A stretch of 64,000 bases of DNA from Gerris lacustris. Its lineage: Eukaryota; Arthropoda; Insecta; Hemiptera; Gerridae. How positions within the stretch are numbered: the first letter of the stretch is position 1; each line of letters starts with the position of its first letter. The DNA lies in assembly GCA_951217055.1 (NCBI GenBank), contig OX578276.1:138815582-138879581 (forward strand). Reading direction: 5' to 3'. Below the pieces are notes generated by a model. It was given only the letters and a program-made list of their open reading frames with translations, searched no databases and was not told where the DNA came from. Of this stretch, positions 34,498-45,429 are shown one piece after another. Both the position numbers and the translations under genes were made by a program.

Positions 34498-34655
34498 AAT
34501 ACAGTCCACTACGTTTGACAATGTGCGTCATTCTCTCAGGAATGTGCGCCATTCTTAGGAAGATTGATTTTTCCGAGAATGTGACTTATAGGGGCGCACA
34601 TTGAGACGCAGGTGACGCAAGGCAGAGCAGTATTGCGTCAAACGTAGCCTAACCC
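34498..34655. mobile_element. Small inverted-repeat element (CTACGTTTGAC ends)
   Basis: CTACGTTTGAC near 34,508 and GTCAAACGTAG near 34,638-34,648 form an inverted pair. Between them are further GTGCGTCATT/GTGCGCCATT repeats and a complementary GGCGCACATTGAGACGCA. A MITE of about 150 bp is the likely reading; ends and target duplication are not certain. Confidence 0.45.
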
Positions 34656-34737
34656 ACATTTGTGGAGCTGACAGAAACTATATGACAATTCCATTTTTGT
34701 TTTTTTACCAAAAAATAACTTTTTTGGCGGGGGGAGG

Positions 34738-34908
34738 GGTTGTGTTGTCATGGATAACCTGTCATACAATAATATTAGTTGAGTTGTTTATGATTATCTC
34801 TCTATGTCTTGTTATCGTTCATTCAATACAAATGATTTAATCTGTGTTCTCTTAATTAATAGCTATTCTTGTAGACGTATTCTAAATGTATTACGGGCGA
34901 ACATAACA
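34738..34908 (+). repeat. 5' LTR
   Basis: 171 bp, nearly identical to the 3' LTR. Its first base is G where the 3' copy has T, so the canonical TG start is mutated; it ends ACATAACA. It lacks the three bases TAA that the 3' LTR has near 37,835. A pol II promoter is expected in it, but no clear TATA box is visible. Confidence 0.9.
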
Positions 34909-34928
34909 TGGTGGCAGCGGCGGGATCG
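34909..34928 (+). promoter_or_regulatory. Primer-binding site
   Basis: TGGTGGCAGCGGCGGGATCG starts right after the LTR. Its complement ends ...CCACCA and fits a tRNA 3' end with acceptor strand CGCTGCC plus A-CCA and T-stem CCCGC. The tRNA identity is not assigned. Confidence 0.7.
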
Positions 34929-35027
34929 TAGAAGTGTGAGTAAAGAATATTTTCAAAATTTTATTTGAAGTTTAATTTTCCCGAATTTAAAATTTGTTTT
35001 TTATGTTTTCGACAATATTGGAAAAAT

Positions 35028-35835
35028 ATGTCAAAAGAAAAAGAAACTCCGGAGATATGTTTTGACGCGAGTGTAAGTACTATTGAGGAAGGAACCTCCA
35101 CATTGTTTTCGTTTCCGAATGTAGTGCCGCCGGGGCCGTTTTCTTTTAAAAGTGAAGAATGGCCGTTGTGGAGCAAAAAGTTCGAAAGATACAGGGTTTG
35201 CTCGGGGCTTTCGGAACAAACTGAAGCACGCCAAGTAAATACGTTTTTATATGTTATGGGCGACAAAGTAGATGATATTTATCCTCAATAAAACCCCCCA
35301 GTGCAGAATTAAATAGTTACGCTGCTCTCGTAAAGCGATTCGAAGAACATTACGTAAGAAAAAAGAATGTCATTTACGAGAGGGCAAAGTTCAATCGTCG
35401 TGTTCAGAAACCGGACGAGGCCGTGGAACCGTTCATTCAGGACCTGAACAAACTGGCTGATACATGCGCGTTCGGTGAATTGCGTGACGAGTTAGTTCGA
35501 GATCGGATTGTAGTCGGTATTCGGGACAGAAGGTTATCCGAAGCGCTTCAGATGGACGCAGAGCTAACGCTAGAAACGGCGGTACGTCGGGTTAAGCAGG
35601 CTGAAGATGTCTGAAAGCAACAGTCGGTGGTCCGTGGAGATTTAACGCCGAAAATTGAAGTTGAACGGTCGCGTCAACAGAGTTTGTCAAGACGGTCTAA
35701 ACAAACAGAATCTTGTAAGGCTTGCGGTAGGGTACATGAACCAAGAAGGTGTCCTGCCTGGAATAGCACGTGCCGTGAGTGCAAGAAACGTAGACATTGG
35801 GCTAAGTTCTGTCCAAATGTGAGTTCTCAGGTGAC
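35028..35835 (+). pseudogene. LTR element gag (degenerate)
   Basis: Capsid/nucleocapsid precursor. The frame starts near 35,028 (MSKEKETPEICFDASVS). The capsid part continues with GPFSFKSEEWPLWSKKFERY and RFEEHYVRKKNVIYERAKF, then VEPFIQDLNKLADTCAFGEL and DRIVVGIRDRRLSEALQM, the usual Ty3/Gypsy gag signature. A TAA at 35,289 with a frame change near a C-run splits it, and a TGA at 35,612 interrupts the second part. The nucleocapsid has CKACGRVHEPRRC (CX2CX3HX4C) and CRECKKRRHWAKFC (canonical CX2CX4HX4C) near 35,716-35,815. After 35,300 it shares one frame with the protease and integrase, so gag-pol was probably one polyprotein. Confidence 0.8.
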
Positions 35836-36403
35836 TGTTGCAAGTCAAAGAGAAGACCAGGATAGCGAGGACAGTTACTACCTAGGAGCGGTAGGGACAA
35901 AAGGCAATGAACCCTGGAGAGCCAAGATTGGTTTAGAGGGGCGGAGCATCGTTTTTAAGTTAGATACCGGAGCGGACGTCACGGTCATTGGCATGGATCT
36001 ACATCGGAAGATTGGGACGCCAGCGTTGCGGCCTTCAGATAAAGCGTTAGTTGGTCCGACGGGAATGAAGATTGAAGTAAAAGGTCTGTTTACTACTAAC
36101 TTACGCTGGAAGGAATCCAACTCAGTGTCCCGGGTGTACGTGGTGGTAGAACCACAGGAACCACTCCTTGGAAGAGGGGAAATAAGTTCATTAGGAATGT
36201 TAGCCCGGATTAATAGTTTGAAGAGAACACCTCCGGAAATAGAGAGAAAGAGGATTTTTGATGGCTTATGTAAACTGAAGGGCGAGTATAAGATAGAGCT
36301 CGAGTCTGACATCAAACCATTTTCGATTAAGACCCCCCGACGGGTGGCGTAACCTCTTCTTGAGAAAACTCTGGCAGAAAGTTCTGCAAAAGAAGAATTT
36401 CTG
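35836..36403 (+). pseudogene. LTR element aspartic protease and pre-RT linker
   Basis: Retropepsin that cleaves the polyprotein. The catalytic motif FKLDTGADVTVIG lies near 35,950-35,990. LLGRGEISSLGML near 36,165-36,205 is the second half of the fold. The text then enters the linker that normally leads into RT (IELESDIKPFSIKTPRRVA), followed by a TAA at 36,349. Reading on in the same frame, a few residues of the RT entry (PLLEKTLAE) meet text from far downstream (EEFLVLSLRQSLPVSDQRL). RT and RNase H are therefore deleted near 36,375-36,395 without a frame change. Confidence 0.8.
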
Positions 36404-37170
36404 GTGTTATCCTTGAGGCAGTCCTTGCCTGTGAGTGACCAAAGGTTGCAAGAGGTGGAGGCTGCGCAGCGAGCCGATTCTATATCCCGGAAATTGTTTG
36501 AATTTATAAAAAATGGATGGCCGAGAAAGGAAGGAATACCATTAGAGTTAAAACAATTCTACGCGTGTCGCGGTGATCTTGTTATTACCGGAGGGTTGAT
36601 CACAAAGGATAGAAGAATTTTTATTCCTACCAGTTTAAGAAAAGATATGTTGGACAGACTACATGGGGGTCATCTAGGCATAGTTAAATGCAGAGCCAGA
36701 GCCCGAGAGTTGGTGTGGTGGCCCGGGATATCCATGCAGTTACAACAGTTGGTGGAAAATTGTAAATCTTGCATTGAGAAGAGGAACACTCCAGTGGAAC
36801 CTCTGAAACCGACGGAGTTGCCGGAAGGACCATGGATGATGGTAGGCGTTGATTTAGCTACTATTCTCGGTAAAGAATATCTGATAACAGTCGATTACTT
36901 TTCACGGTATCCGGAAGTATTTGCGTTGACATCGACTAGTAGTGGCCAAGTCATAAGTCGATTACAAAGTTTATTTGGGCGCTTGGGAGTGCCTAAGATA
37001 GTTCGGTCCGACAATGGACCACAGTTCCATTCCGTCGAGTTCGACACGTTTGCAAGAACATACAGGTTTAAACACGTTACAAGCAAGGTTTCCCCAGAGT
37101 AATGGTCAAGCTGAAGCAGCGGTGAAGGTCGTAAAGAACATCCTATCCAAAGCGGTGACCCACATCTAGG
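36404..37170 (+). pseudogene. LTR element integrase (core, broken at its end)
   Basis: Inserts the cDNA into the genome. The open part 36,404-37,102 has the zinc-binding HGGHLG...CKSC motif, the GPWMMVGVDLAT strand with the first catalytic Asp, VDYFSRYPEVFAL, and RSDNGPQFHSVEF with the second Asp. A frameshift near 37,085 follows; the third acidic residue can be seen in the shifted text near 37,105-37,125 (SNGQAEAAVK). A deletion and stop lie near 37,168. Confidence 0.85.
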
Positions 37171-37694
37171 TCTCCTTGCCTATCCTTCTACGCCAACAGA
37201 GGGACGACCTAGTCCAGCGGAGCTTTTGATGGGATGGAAACTAAGGACTACGGTTCCTACTCTACCTCGAAGCTTACGGCCGAAGACATTTCGCTTTGGA
37301 CCTCTGCGTGAAAAGGGGGAAGAAAGCAAGCGAAAAAATTAAATTAAATTTTGATCGTCGGCGTAGAGCTAGAGAGCTTAAGCCGCTAAGCCGATGCCAA
37401 CATGTGTGGATACCTGACCTAAGAAGGTATGGACATGTGGTGTGTAAGGCTGACGAACCTCGAAGTTACATAGTTGAGTCGGAGGGTATAAATATAAGAC
37501 GAAATCGAGCTCAGCTGGTATTAGCTCCACATGAGCCAGGTATGGTGGAAGCTCCAACCTGGGCAGAGCCAAAAAAGCCTCCTGCTCCTGGGCATAGTAA
37601 CCCGGAAGAGTGTGAACATCCACCTACTCCTAAAGGAGCTACTAGAACCAGATACGGTAGGATATCAAGACGACCAGTTAGGTATCAACCTTAA
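37171..37694 (+). pseudogene. LTR element integrase C-terminal part
   Basis: In another frame, TEGRPSPAELLMGWKLRT (near 37,195-37,250) and then the open frame to 37,694 give the region after the catalytic core, with KIKLNFDRRRRARELKPL and the GPY-like tail SRCQHVWIPDLRRYGHVVC. It ends RISRRPVRYQP just before the polypurine tract. It is separated from the core by frameshifts. Confidence 0.7.
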
Positions 37695-37705
37695 AGAAAG
37701 GGGGA
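37693..37705 (+). promoter_or_regulatory. Polypurine tract
   Basis: AAAGAAAGGGGGA directly before the 3' LTR is the expected plus-strand primer site. Confidence 0.85.
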
Positions 37706-37879
37706 TGTTGTGTTATCATGGATAACCTGTCATACAATAATATTAGTTGAGTTGTTTATGATTATCTCTCTATGTCTTGTTATCGTTCATTCAATACAAA
37801 TGATTTAATCTGTGTTCTCTTAATAATTAATAGCTATTCTTGTAGACGTATTCTAAATGTATTACGGGCGAACATAACA
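37706..37879 (+). repeat. 3' LTR
   Basis: 174 bp, begins TGTTGTGTTATCATGG and ends AACATAACA, so it keeps the TG...CA ends. GGAGG follows as target duplication. Confidence 0.9.
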
Positions 37880-37884
37880 GGAGG

Positions 37885-38996
37885 GGGGAATGAAGGCAAC
37901 AAATTTATTATAACTAACGTAAGAAATAAAAATATGGATGCTAAGTTATCTTCAGAGCAATAGGTTTTATTAAATTAGCAATGTATAAGGTAGAATAAAT
38001 ATAATCTTGAAATATGTAAAATTGAATAGCATAAATGATCTTCTATATAGCAACATTTGCGTTCAACAACTATTTCGAAGATAAGGAGAAGACAACAACA
38101 GATAAATAAAGAAACAATAAGACTAACTCAAAAAATACTGCCAGTTTTTCTTTAGTTCCAATTTGGTTTTGAGCATTGCATCTCTCGGAGTAAATAATTT
38201 AGGGTTAATAATTCTATGAATTCTTCAAACTCCGCACGATTCAGAAGGAAGGAGTTCGTAAATCATTCTCCTGTGAGAGGTAATTCCTAAGTTACTCTTT
38301 TATTCATATATTCACTGTTCCACACCTTTCCTTTCTTGACTTTTGATATAGTAATTACAATGATTCTAACTCGGCACCCGAATCCGACACCGAGCTCAAA
38401 CAAATTAATTCCGCATTATTATACTTACTGATTTCGGTTACACGCACATAATAATATGGTCCTGGTTTCTTCAAACTACCCTATAAATCTACATTCTAAT
38501 TTTCGTGGGAAACCCTCCCAGGGAGTTTGTTTCGTGCTATCCAGCATGAACTGCAAGCACATACAGTACTTTATCTAAACATTTTTTATTTTTAATACAA
38601 ATTTTCAGAAAATTTATTGGAATTTTTACATTTCTACTACATTTTTGGATGTAGTAGAAATTTGAATGTAGCAGGGGTCCTTCCAACTTTTAAAATCTAA
38701 AAATAAAAACTTCGTACCACCAAAATACTTATAAAATCGAATTACTCTCTATCGCAATAGTTTTAGGGTTTTGCAGATTGTAGAAGTTAGAAGCTACTCT
38801 TTATAATATTTGGAACATTAAACACATTTATATTTTTATTTATATAAAACAGGAAAAAATACAATGACAGTAAAAACAAAACTTGACAGACCAAAAGTCA
38901 ATAATGAAGGAGGAAGAAAAAACTCTAGAGGTGCCAGAGAGCCTGGAAGTAGATATCTCAATGATGCTTGTGTCACCGCTTGAGAATTCCCCCTCC
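37885..38996. other. AT-rich DNA without a supported feature
   Basis: Nothing recognised. ACATTTCTACTACATTT near 38,630 and GGATGTAGTAGAAATTTGAA after it make a short inverted pair. Confidence 0.35.
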
Positions 38997-39995
38997 TCAG
39001 AGATCATAGCGTGCTGGAAATCGTTCTCTCCGACCAGAGCGCGTCGTTATGTTGTCTTGGCCTTGGTTTGTTTCTTGACTGCTTTGAGGCTCAGTTCTAT
39101 AGTTGGAGGTGGAAGTGTTGCTGCTCTCTGAACACGATATATCGTCTTTAATTGGTGGGAGCATATGACAGGGTTTCACTCTATCTATGCTAACCATTTT
39201 TAATTTTCCATTGATGTTTAGCGTGATCGTTTTATCCTCTTGTTTCAGCACCTGGTACGGTCCTTCGTACGGAGGGGATAAGAGTGGTTTGACTGCATGC
39301 ACTCTCACGAAGACGTGGGTGGCTTCTTTGAGTGCTTTGTCAATAAAAGTTGGTCGAGGCTGAGACTTGCGGGGGGCTTTAGGTCGGATTGTATTAAAAT
39401 GACCTCGCAATCGACGAAGGAACTCAGGTTGTGGCGGTGGATTTTCTTATTTGACGAAAAATTCCCCTGGCAAACGAAGAGGCTGACCAAACACGAGCTC
39501 ACAGGCAGCGGAGCCGAAATCTTCTCGCACTACCGAGGGTGGTAGCAGGGCTGTTGGCATTGTTCGTAGAAAGTGTCGCCATGAGGGATGCTTTTAATGT
39601 CCTGTGAAACCGCTCTACCAGACCGTTGCTCGTTGGATGGTACGCTGTAGTCCTCTTCCTTTCGAATCCACAAGTCTGACCAAGGCAACGGAAGAGATCG
39701 GACTCGAATTGCCGGCCCTGGTCGGTAACCACAGTCGAGGGAACTGCATAGCGCGAAGCCCATTCTCGAAAAAACGCTTCAGCGACAGTCTCTGCTGTGA
39801 TTTCCATGAGGGGGGTCGCTTCCATCCACCGGGTATACCGGTCTAGCATGGTTAGTAGATAACGGTATCCTTGCAGTTGGTGCTCGACGTGTATTTTATT
39901 CGGCGACGGTCTGAACGCAAGGCTGTCGAGAGGCAGAGGTGTCACTTCTGCTGCGGCTGCGGTTTCAACGTCCACCGTCACTTTTATTTCAGCTT
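38997..39995 (-). pseudogene. Second Ty3/Gypsy element, integrase and C-terminal tail fragment
   Basis: On the minus strand 39,981-39,499 encodes an integrase core: GYRYLLTMLDRYTRWMEATP (first Asp region), VTDQGRQFESDLFRCLG (second Asp) and AYHPTSNGLVERFHRTLK (third acidic residue). After frame changes near 39,530-39,410 comes the tail: PPYEGPYQVLKQEDKT, SIDRVKPCHMLPP, and RSGRRERFPARYDL at 38,997. The THVFVRVHAVKPLLSPPYEG form is typical of one Gypsy lineage (CsRn1-like in my judgement). The text before GYRYLL is shortened, and no LTRs, RT or protease are found, so this is a fragment unrelated to the 34.7-kb element. Confidence 0.8.
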
Positions 39996-41399
39996 CGGCA
40001 TTGATTCTGGATAATAATGTGTTTTTTAATTGTTTTAAAAAGATAAATGCATAATGTAGTCAATATAATCACCATATAACCATACAACGCTAAAACCGAA
40101 TTAGATAAGATACATTTTTGTTGTAATATAAACCTCGATCGTCCTAGATTATAGATTATTATTTCGACACAAATAAAAATAAAAAAAATAAAATCAAATA
40201 GTGTCAACTGCATTTTGTGAATGTAGAACTATTAATCGAAATGAATTAGTAAATAAATGAAAAGTAATTAAATCAAAAATAATAAACCTTTTGTGCTAGT
40301 GTTTTTGGCCTGTCCATCTATGTTCATACTATTTTTTCGCCCCCATCACAATACTTTCTCATATGAATGTAGTATATAAGAGAGTATAAAAGTAACGTCG
40401 GACGTCCCAACCGCTGGAAATCAAACTACAACTGATCGGAGACCTGACTTCTGCACCGCACGACCGTCTGGCGCACCAGAGAAGAGCGCTCCTGTCATTT
40501 TTCCTACATTTTGACTGGTCAGCGTCAGGTTAGATTCGGGGCATGTGAATAAAAGTAACGTCGAGCGTTAACTGCCGGGGAGTCACGCACCAGAGAATTC
40601 GCACCTTAACTCTCGCAATTAAATCTGTCAATATTTTTTTAAACTACATGCCTACTCTATTTTTGTAAACTACAAAAGCAGAAGAATGTGACGTATTATC
40701 AAACCGGCACAATCATGGCTAAAATCATAGTATCATAAGGAATATTTCATACTTAAAGAGCTGTTCCAAATAACCTCAAAAGCTAGTGCAATTATATTAA
40801 GATAAACACATTGATTACATGTTTCTAATTTAAATCTCGGGCTAAGTGCAACCGTTTAAATGTTTGCAAAACCAATAATCTATAAGCTCCAATAACGTTT
40901 AAGCATTATATAAGTTTAGCTGCAAATTGAGATTATTTGAGTAGGAATAAAGCTTGAAATAGTTTAGCTATGAAAGTTTCAGATTGTTCTGTCGTTTAAC
41001 TTGACTCAGTTAGCCACAAGCTTAGATTATTTTATCGGCATTAGTTTATGTTTAAACAAATGACTTGCGCAATAGTTATGCCGACAATTTCAGGTATAGT
41101 TTGCCAGTTAATTAACTTCAATTAGCAAATTTTATTCAACCTTAATAGAACAATTGAAATATAATAACATTTTTAAATTAAATGTTTTAAAGATCAATAA
41201 GCAAAATGTATTATACCGTGGTGTTATAAATTACAATCATTTTTTTTTTTTACTTCTTGAATGAATGAATAAATACCATTTTATTGGTCATTCTTTTGCA
41301 ATGTGTTAAACAATAAATTAGATTATTGTAGCAATTATTTTACTTTTATTACTATTATTTTTACCATTTTTCATATTATATTTCTACAATAACTCTAAA
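39996..41399. other. AT-rich DNA with a GC-richer repeat at 40.38-40.62 kb
   Basis: GTATAAAAGTAACGTCGGAC at 40,384 and GAATAAAAGTAACGTCGAGC at 40,548 are direct repeats about 163 bases apart, each followed later by CGCACCAGAGAA. The first includes a TATA-like TATAAAAG. This may be a promoter-bearing repeat such as a solo LTR remnant. The rest is AT-rich and unassigned. Confidence 0.3.
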
Positions 41400-42712
41400 T
41401 AATTTCAAGACAAAAAAATCTTTTTATATACTACGTTTTTAAATTTTCTGTTAAATCATATGTAATGCTGATAATATAATTGTCATTGTTATAATATAAT
41501 GTTAATGAAAAAAAAAAAAAATAGTTCCGAATTTATTTACTTCACATAAATGACAACCATCTAGAGAGCTGATCTTAAAACTAAAAATCATTAATAAATA
41601 TAATTCAAAAAAATCATTATAAATATAATAAAAAATGAAAAATGTGTACAAGTAAAGAAGTACAAATGCATAAAAATGAAACCGATACCTAGGACACAAG
41701 TGTAAACAAATCTGGTCGTCACACGTCAATTAATTTATTTATCTACGACTTGCATTGTAAATGGACTTTACATTGCTAATAACAGGGCGGGAAGTGTTAC
41801 TTACCTCCCATGGGAGTAAAAAAACAATTATACAAACTTAAAAGGTATTTTTTTAGGTATGTTTTAAGTATTATGTTGGTAGTAAAGTTTTTCCGCTGTT
41901 TATAGCTAATTTTTCGGGAAGGTTACTTTAGGTTATCATACAAAGTATTTAAATGAAGAACAAACTATTGAAAGCGTTTGTTGTAAAAGGTATATATTTA
42001 GTATAAAAATTGTTATTTGAATAAATTAAGTAACTAAATATCAGTTTAAAGTGTGTAAATTACGTGAATTTGTAGGTAAAACTTTTATACCTACAAACTT
42101 AATAGCTATTAGCCATGGTGCACTAGTCTTAGATAAAATTTAATACCCAGCATGGATCGAAGTATTTCTACTCTCGGGATTATCCTCGGCTATGCCTCCG
42201 GAGGAGCTAATACTACAGTAGGAGCTAATACTACAGTTATCTCCCTCGGCCATTAGGCCTCGAGAGCATGAAGTTTTCTCCTTTGGCGGTGCCTCAGGAG
42301 AAAACTTTACCTCGAGCAGGAAAACATACTTCTCCCCCTTGTTGCGTAAATAACTATTCTTTGCTTACTTTTCCTTTTTCGCTGTCATTCAATGTTTATC
42401 TCTATAATAAAAAATCACAAATTCGAAACCTGTCAAAATGAAGATTGTAAATATGGGACATGTCAAAACAAATAAAATAACTTGCGAATTTTTTCCGAAC
42501 TAACTTTCCCTACAGCAAAATTTGCTTAAAACGAATTAAATTCTGCTGAAAGGTGGTTCAAAGTATTGAAATATTGCATTGTCATCGTGTTCTGAGCTAT
42601 TCTAAAAGTTTCAAATGTCTAGCTAGTCGGGAAGTTTGTTAAAAATCGATTGCAAGATTTGTACTGGACAAACAAACAAACAAGAAAGCAAGCTAATAAA
42701 AACGTTGTAAAG
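41400..42712 (-). mobile_element. Interspersed element, copy 2, interrupted by an islet repeat
   Basis: Minus-strand homologue of 30,209-30,830. The two halves are at 42,712-42,369 and 41,590-41,400. Between them about 780 bases include the AATAGTTATTTACGCA end (complement at 42,345-42,358), the quasi-palindromes TCCTCGGCTATGCCTCCGGA (42,183-42,202) and CCTCGGCCATTAGGCCTCGAG (about 42,243-42,263), and AT-rich text. Homology to copy 1 stops next to the islet end, which shows that the islet sequence is an insertion. Confidence 0.6.
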
Positions 42713-43585
42713 TAAGATAACAGTAAGAACTTAAATACTATAAAAATTTAAATACTGTAAACAATTTCATAACATAACATTATATGACCAAAACAGTTTT
42801 TCATCTGTGGTTATAATCTTGGTAGGTTACTTTTGTAGATAGTTTTTGTTTTGTCAAATTTTTCTTAATTTTCTTAATTTTCTTACTTTTTTTTCTTATT
42901 TTATTTGTTTATTTATTATTATTTATTTAAACTGTTTAATTTATTATTTATTACTTGAGTCATTCTTATCCCACTCCTGCAGGTCCCATGCAATTTTTTT
43001 TTTTTTTTTAAAGTGATTGATGATTTATGTGTGGTAATGATAAACAATCAGTTTTTTCCTATTACGAGACGTTTAGACCCTTACATAAGTTCTTTTTTTG
43101 TATTAGGACTTAAATGATGCTTAGCAGCTGTTAATTTGAAAATCAGTGGATGGCTCCAAAAGGAGTGTTATGATCTTTAAAATTGTTTCTTTGCAAAATG
43201 TCATCAATGATGTAATAGGCTACAATGCTTATATAAAATGCTACATTAATATTTTGAAGTTCAGCGGAGGAAAAAAGAGAACTCACAAGCCTTTAGGCAT
43301 TTTCTTCTTGTGTTCTCTTGAGAATAAGGCAAAAATAATCATAACGTGACATTCTTATCCAAAAAGCAAATAAAGAAAAAAAAAGAAGAAAACAGTGAGG
43401 GGAGTCACTTGAACAAATTAAAAATATTAATAATTAATTAATTAGCAATGTACAAGGGAAACCTTTTCTACTGTTAAATCTTTCTCTCGTTCTCCTACTA
43501 AAACGAAATTAAATAATTGAAACACTTTGATGAAAACTCCAAGGGAGGAATTAGACAGAAAACGGAAAAATACTTTAATTTATAA
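42713..43585. other. AT-rich DNA without a supported feature
   Basis: No recognised feature. The 67-codon frame at 43,146-43,349 is unassigned. Confidence 0.35.
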
Positions 43586-44560
43586 AACTTATTCTGAAGG
43601 CCTTTGGGGCTTTGAACCTGAAATATTCACAGACGGATGAAAAGGGAACCTTGATGCTTTGAGTTGACGGTTTCCTCTTTTTCACTTTATATTAAAAGAA
43701 AATTATGTTTACGGAGAAGAAGTACAATTTGTTCATAATACTCTTGTAAAGAGTCAAAGATAATGTAATAATGTATAAAAGATATGAAAACATATTTACA
43801 TAATGAGACCAAGCTCAAAAAATACCTAAGTACAGGTTTTAATCTTAGCAGAGAAATGTTTCTCCAATTAGATTGATTACATCAAGATAAAAATAATTAT
43901 TATATAAATTGTTTTCTTTATCCTTGATACTATTATCTCTCAACACTCTTGGTCAACTTAACAAGGTGCAACTTATATGGGTTCCTGGACACTATGGCTT
44001 TGAAGGAAATGAGATTGCTGACCAGTTAGCTAAAACGGGTTCCAATTCGACCCCCCATTACACCAGAACCAGTTGTTGGTGTGTCACGTTGTGGAGTGCA
44101 TTCCATAAGGACATTCATGAGGTTAGATATGAACAATGGAACAGTGCTTCAGGTATGCGGAAATCTAAAATGATGATCCATCTCAGCATCTTACCAGATC
44201 GCTGCTCTAGCTCAAAAAAAAACCTGCTATCTTTTGACAGGCTTTCTTACTGGACACTGTAGGCTAAATCGACTTCTATATCTGCTTGGCCTAGTAGAAA
44301 GCCCAGAGTGCAGACTGTGCGAGGAATCAACAGAGTGCAGACTGTCAGAGGATGAAACCCCTTCTCATCTTATTAGCAGCTGTCCTGCAATAACACGCCT
44401 GAGGTAGAGAATCTTTGGCTTAGCCATCCTGCCATTTGAAGAACTAAGGTTAATTCCCCTAAACAAGGTGCTCACTTTCTGTGGGTCTGTCAGCTTGCTA
44501 AGAGGATAGAGTGCTATAGAATGGATTATTAAACCGGTTTTGCACCTTGGATCCACTCAT
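43586..44560 (+). pseudogene. LINE RNase H and C-terminal zinc-motif fragment
   Basis: Text EGLWGFEPEIFTDG near 43,594-43,637 is the start of a LINE RNase H (catalytic Asp) with a stop directly after it. The end of the domain is in the frame from 43,909: VQLIWVPGHYGFEGNEIADQ with the His and final Asp. After a frame change come LTGHCRLNRLLYLLGL and a C-terminal CRLCEES...HLISSCPA motif near 44,310-44,390. A short direct duplication of CAGAGTGCAGACTGT at 44,305-44,350 disturbs the zinc motif. RT is missing. The family differs from the 17-22 kb LINE. Confidence 0.75.
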
Positions 44561-45429
44561 GAGGTCTTATTGCTTCGGATTTTTGTTTTATAAAGTAAAG
44601 TCGCCCGGGGGAAAAATATATCTTGATGAATAGTTTTAGTTTTTAATAAAGTTTGAATTGACTGTAAAAAAGAAAAAAGTTTCAGGGGAGGATAAATTGT
44701 ACAGTGGTGATTTTAGGTTATATTTATCACTTTTATCAGGAAAATGTGAGATTTTAAAAAATTAATTAATTAAAGGTTTGGTTTCCGAAAGAATGAACCT
44801 GTATTGTGTCACGTGGAGGTCCCTCAGATATTCAAATGCATCAGCAACTGCACCGCAGACAGGTGATATGTCATTGTCATTCCCCTACACTTAATCCAAT
44901 AATAAGTAATAAATCTACATTTCATATCAACAAACTTGCTTTCAACAGCTAGGTTAGTTTTAAGGGGAAAGGTGGAAGAGATTGCACATTTTAATAGAGC
45001 TACGTCCTATTAAAAATATGCATTGTAAGAGGGAGTGGAGAGAGGGAAGAGGGTAGGTATGCGTAGTAGCTTCATTGTCGTCTTCCACTCTATGCTGGTT
45101 CTAAATTAGCTTCATAATGTTTTGATAATTAAAAAAAATACGTGTGGTGCCGTGGGACACCTGGTAGGAACGAAGTTCCTTACGCTTTTCATTATATATT
45201 AATTATAAAATCACACTACTAAGCATACGATACTAACAACGTATACATGACGGAGTTAGAAAAGAGACAAAATTAAATAATATACTATATATGCTAACTT
45301 CATGTACTTAGTGGATTTAAGGCAAAGTTAAAAGAATAGATTTTTTTTTTTTAATTTATATATATATTTTTTTTTTTCGTTTATTGGATTATTGCGACTA
45401 AATTAGTACATGTCATAAGCAATACAGAT
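44561..45429. other. AT-rich DNA with one short repeat copy
   Basis: 45,127-45,200 is the second copy of the GGGACACC(C/T)GGTAGGAACGAA repeat found at 23,701. The rest is unassigned. Confidence 0.45.

Larger units (their letters stand above)
34733..37884 (+). mobile_element. Ty3/Gypsy-type LTR retrotransposon with internal RT/RNase H deletion
   Basis: Complete-ended element: LTRs at 34,738-34,908 and 37,706-37,879, primer site at 34,909, polypurine tract at 37,693-37,705, and the same 5 bases GGAGG on both sides (34,733-34,737 and 37,880-37,884). The internal region codes for gag, protease and integrase, with no reverse transcriptase or RNase H. At about 3.15 kb it is well short of the usual 5 kb or so. 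The LTRs differ by a 3-bp indel and a few substitutions, so insertion is fairly recent. There is no env-like frame. Confidence 0.9.

Noticed and set aside
38883..39131. Plus-strand frame of 82 codons
   Set aside because: It is antisense to the C-terminal tail of the minus-strand Gypsy fragment.
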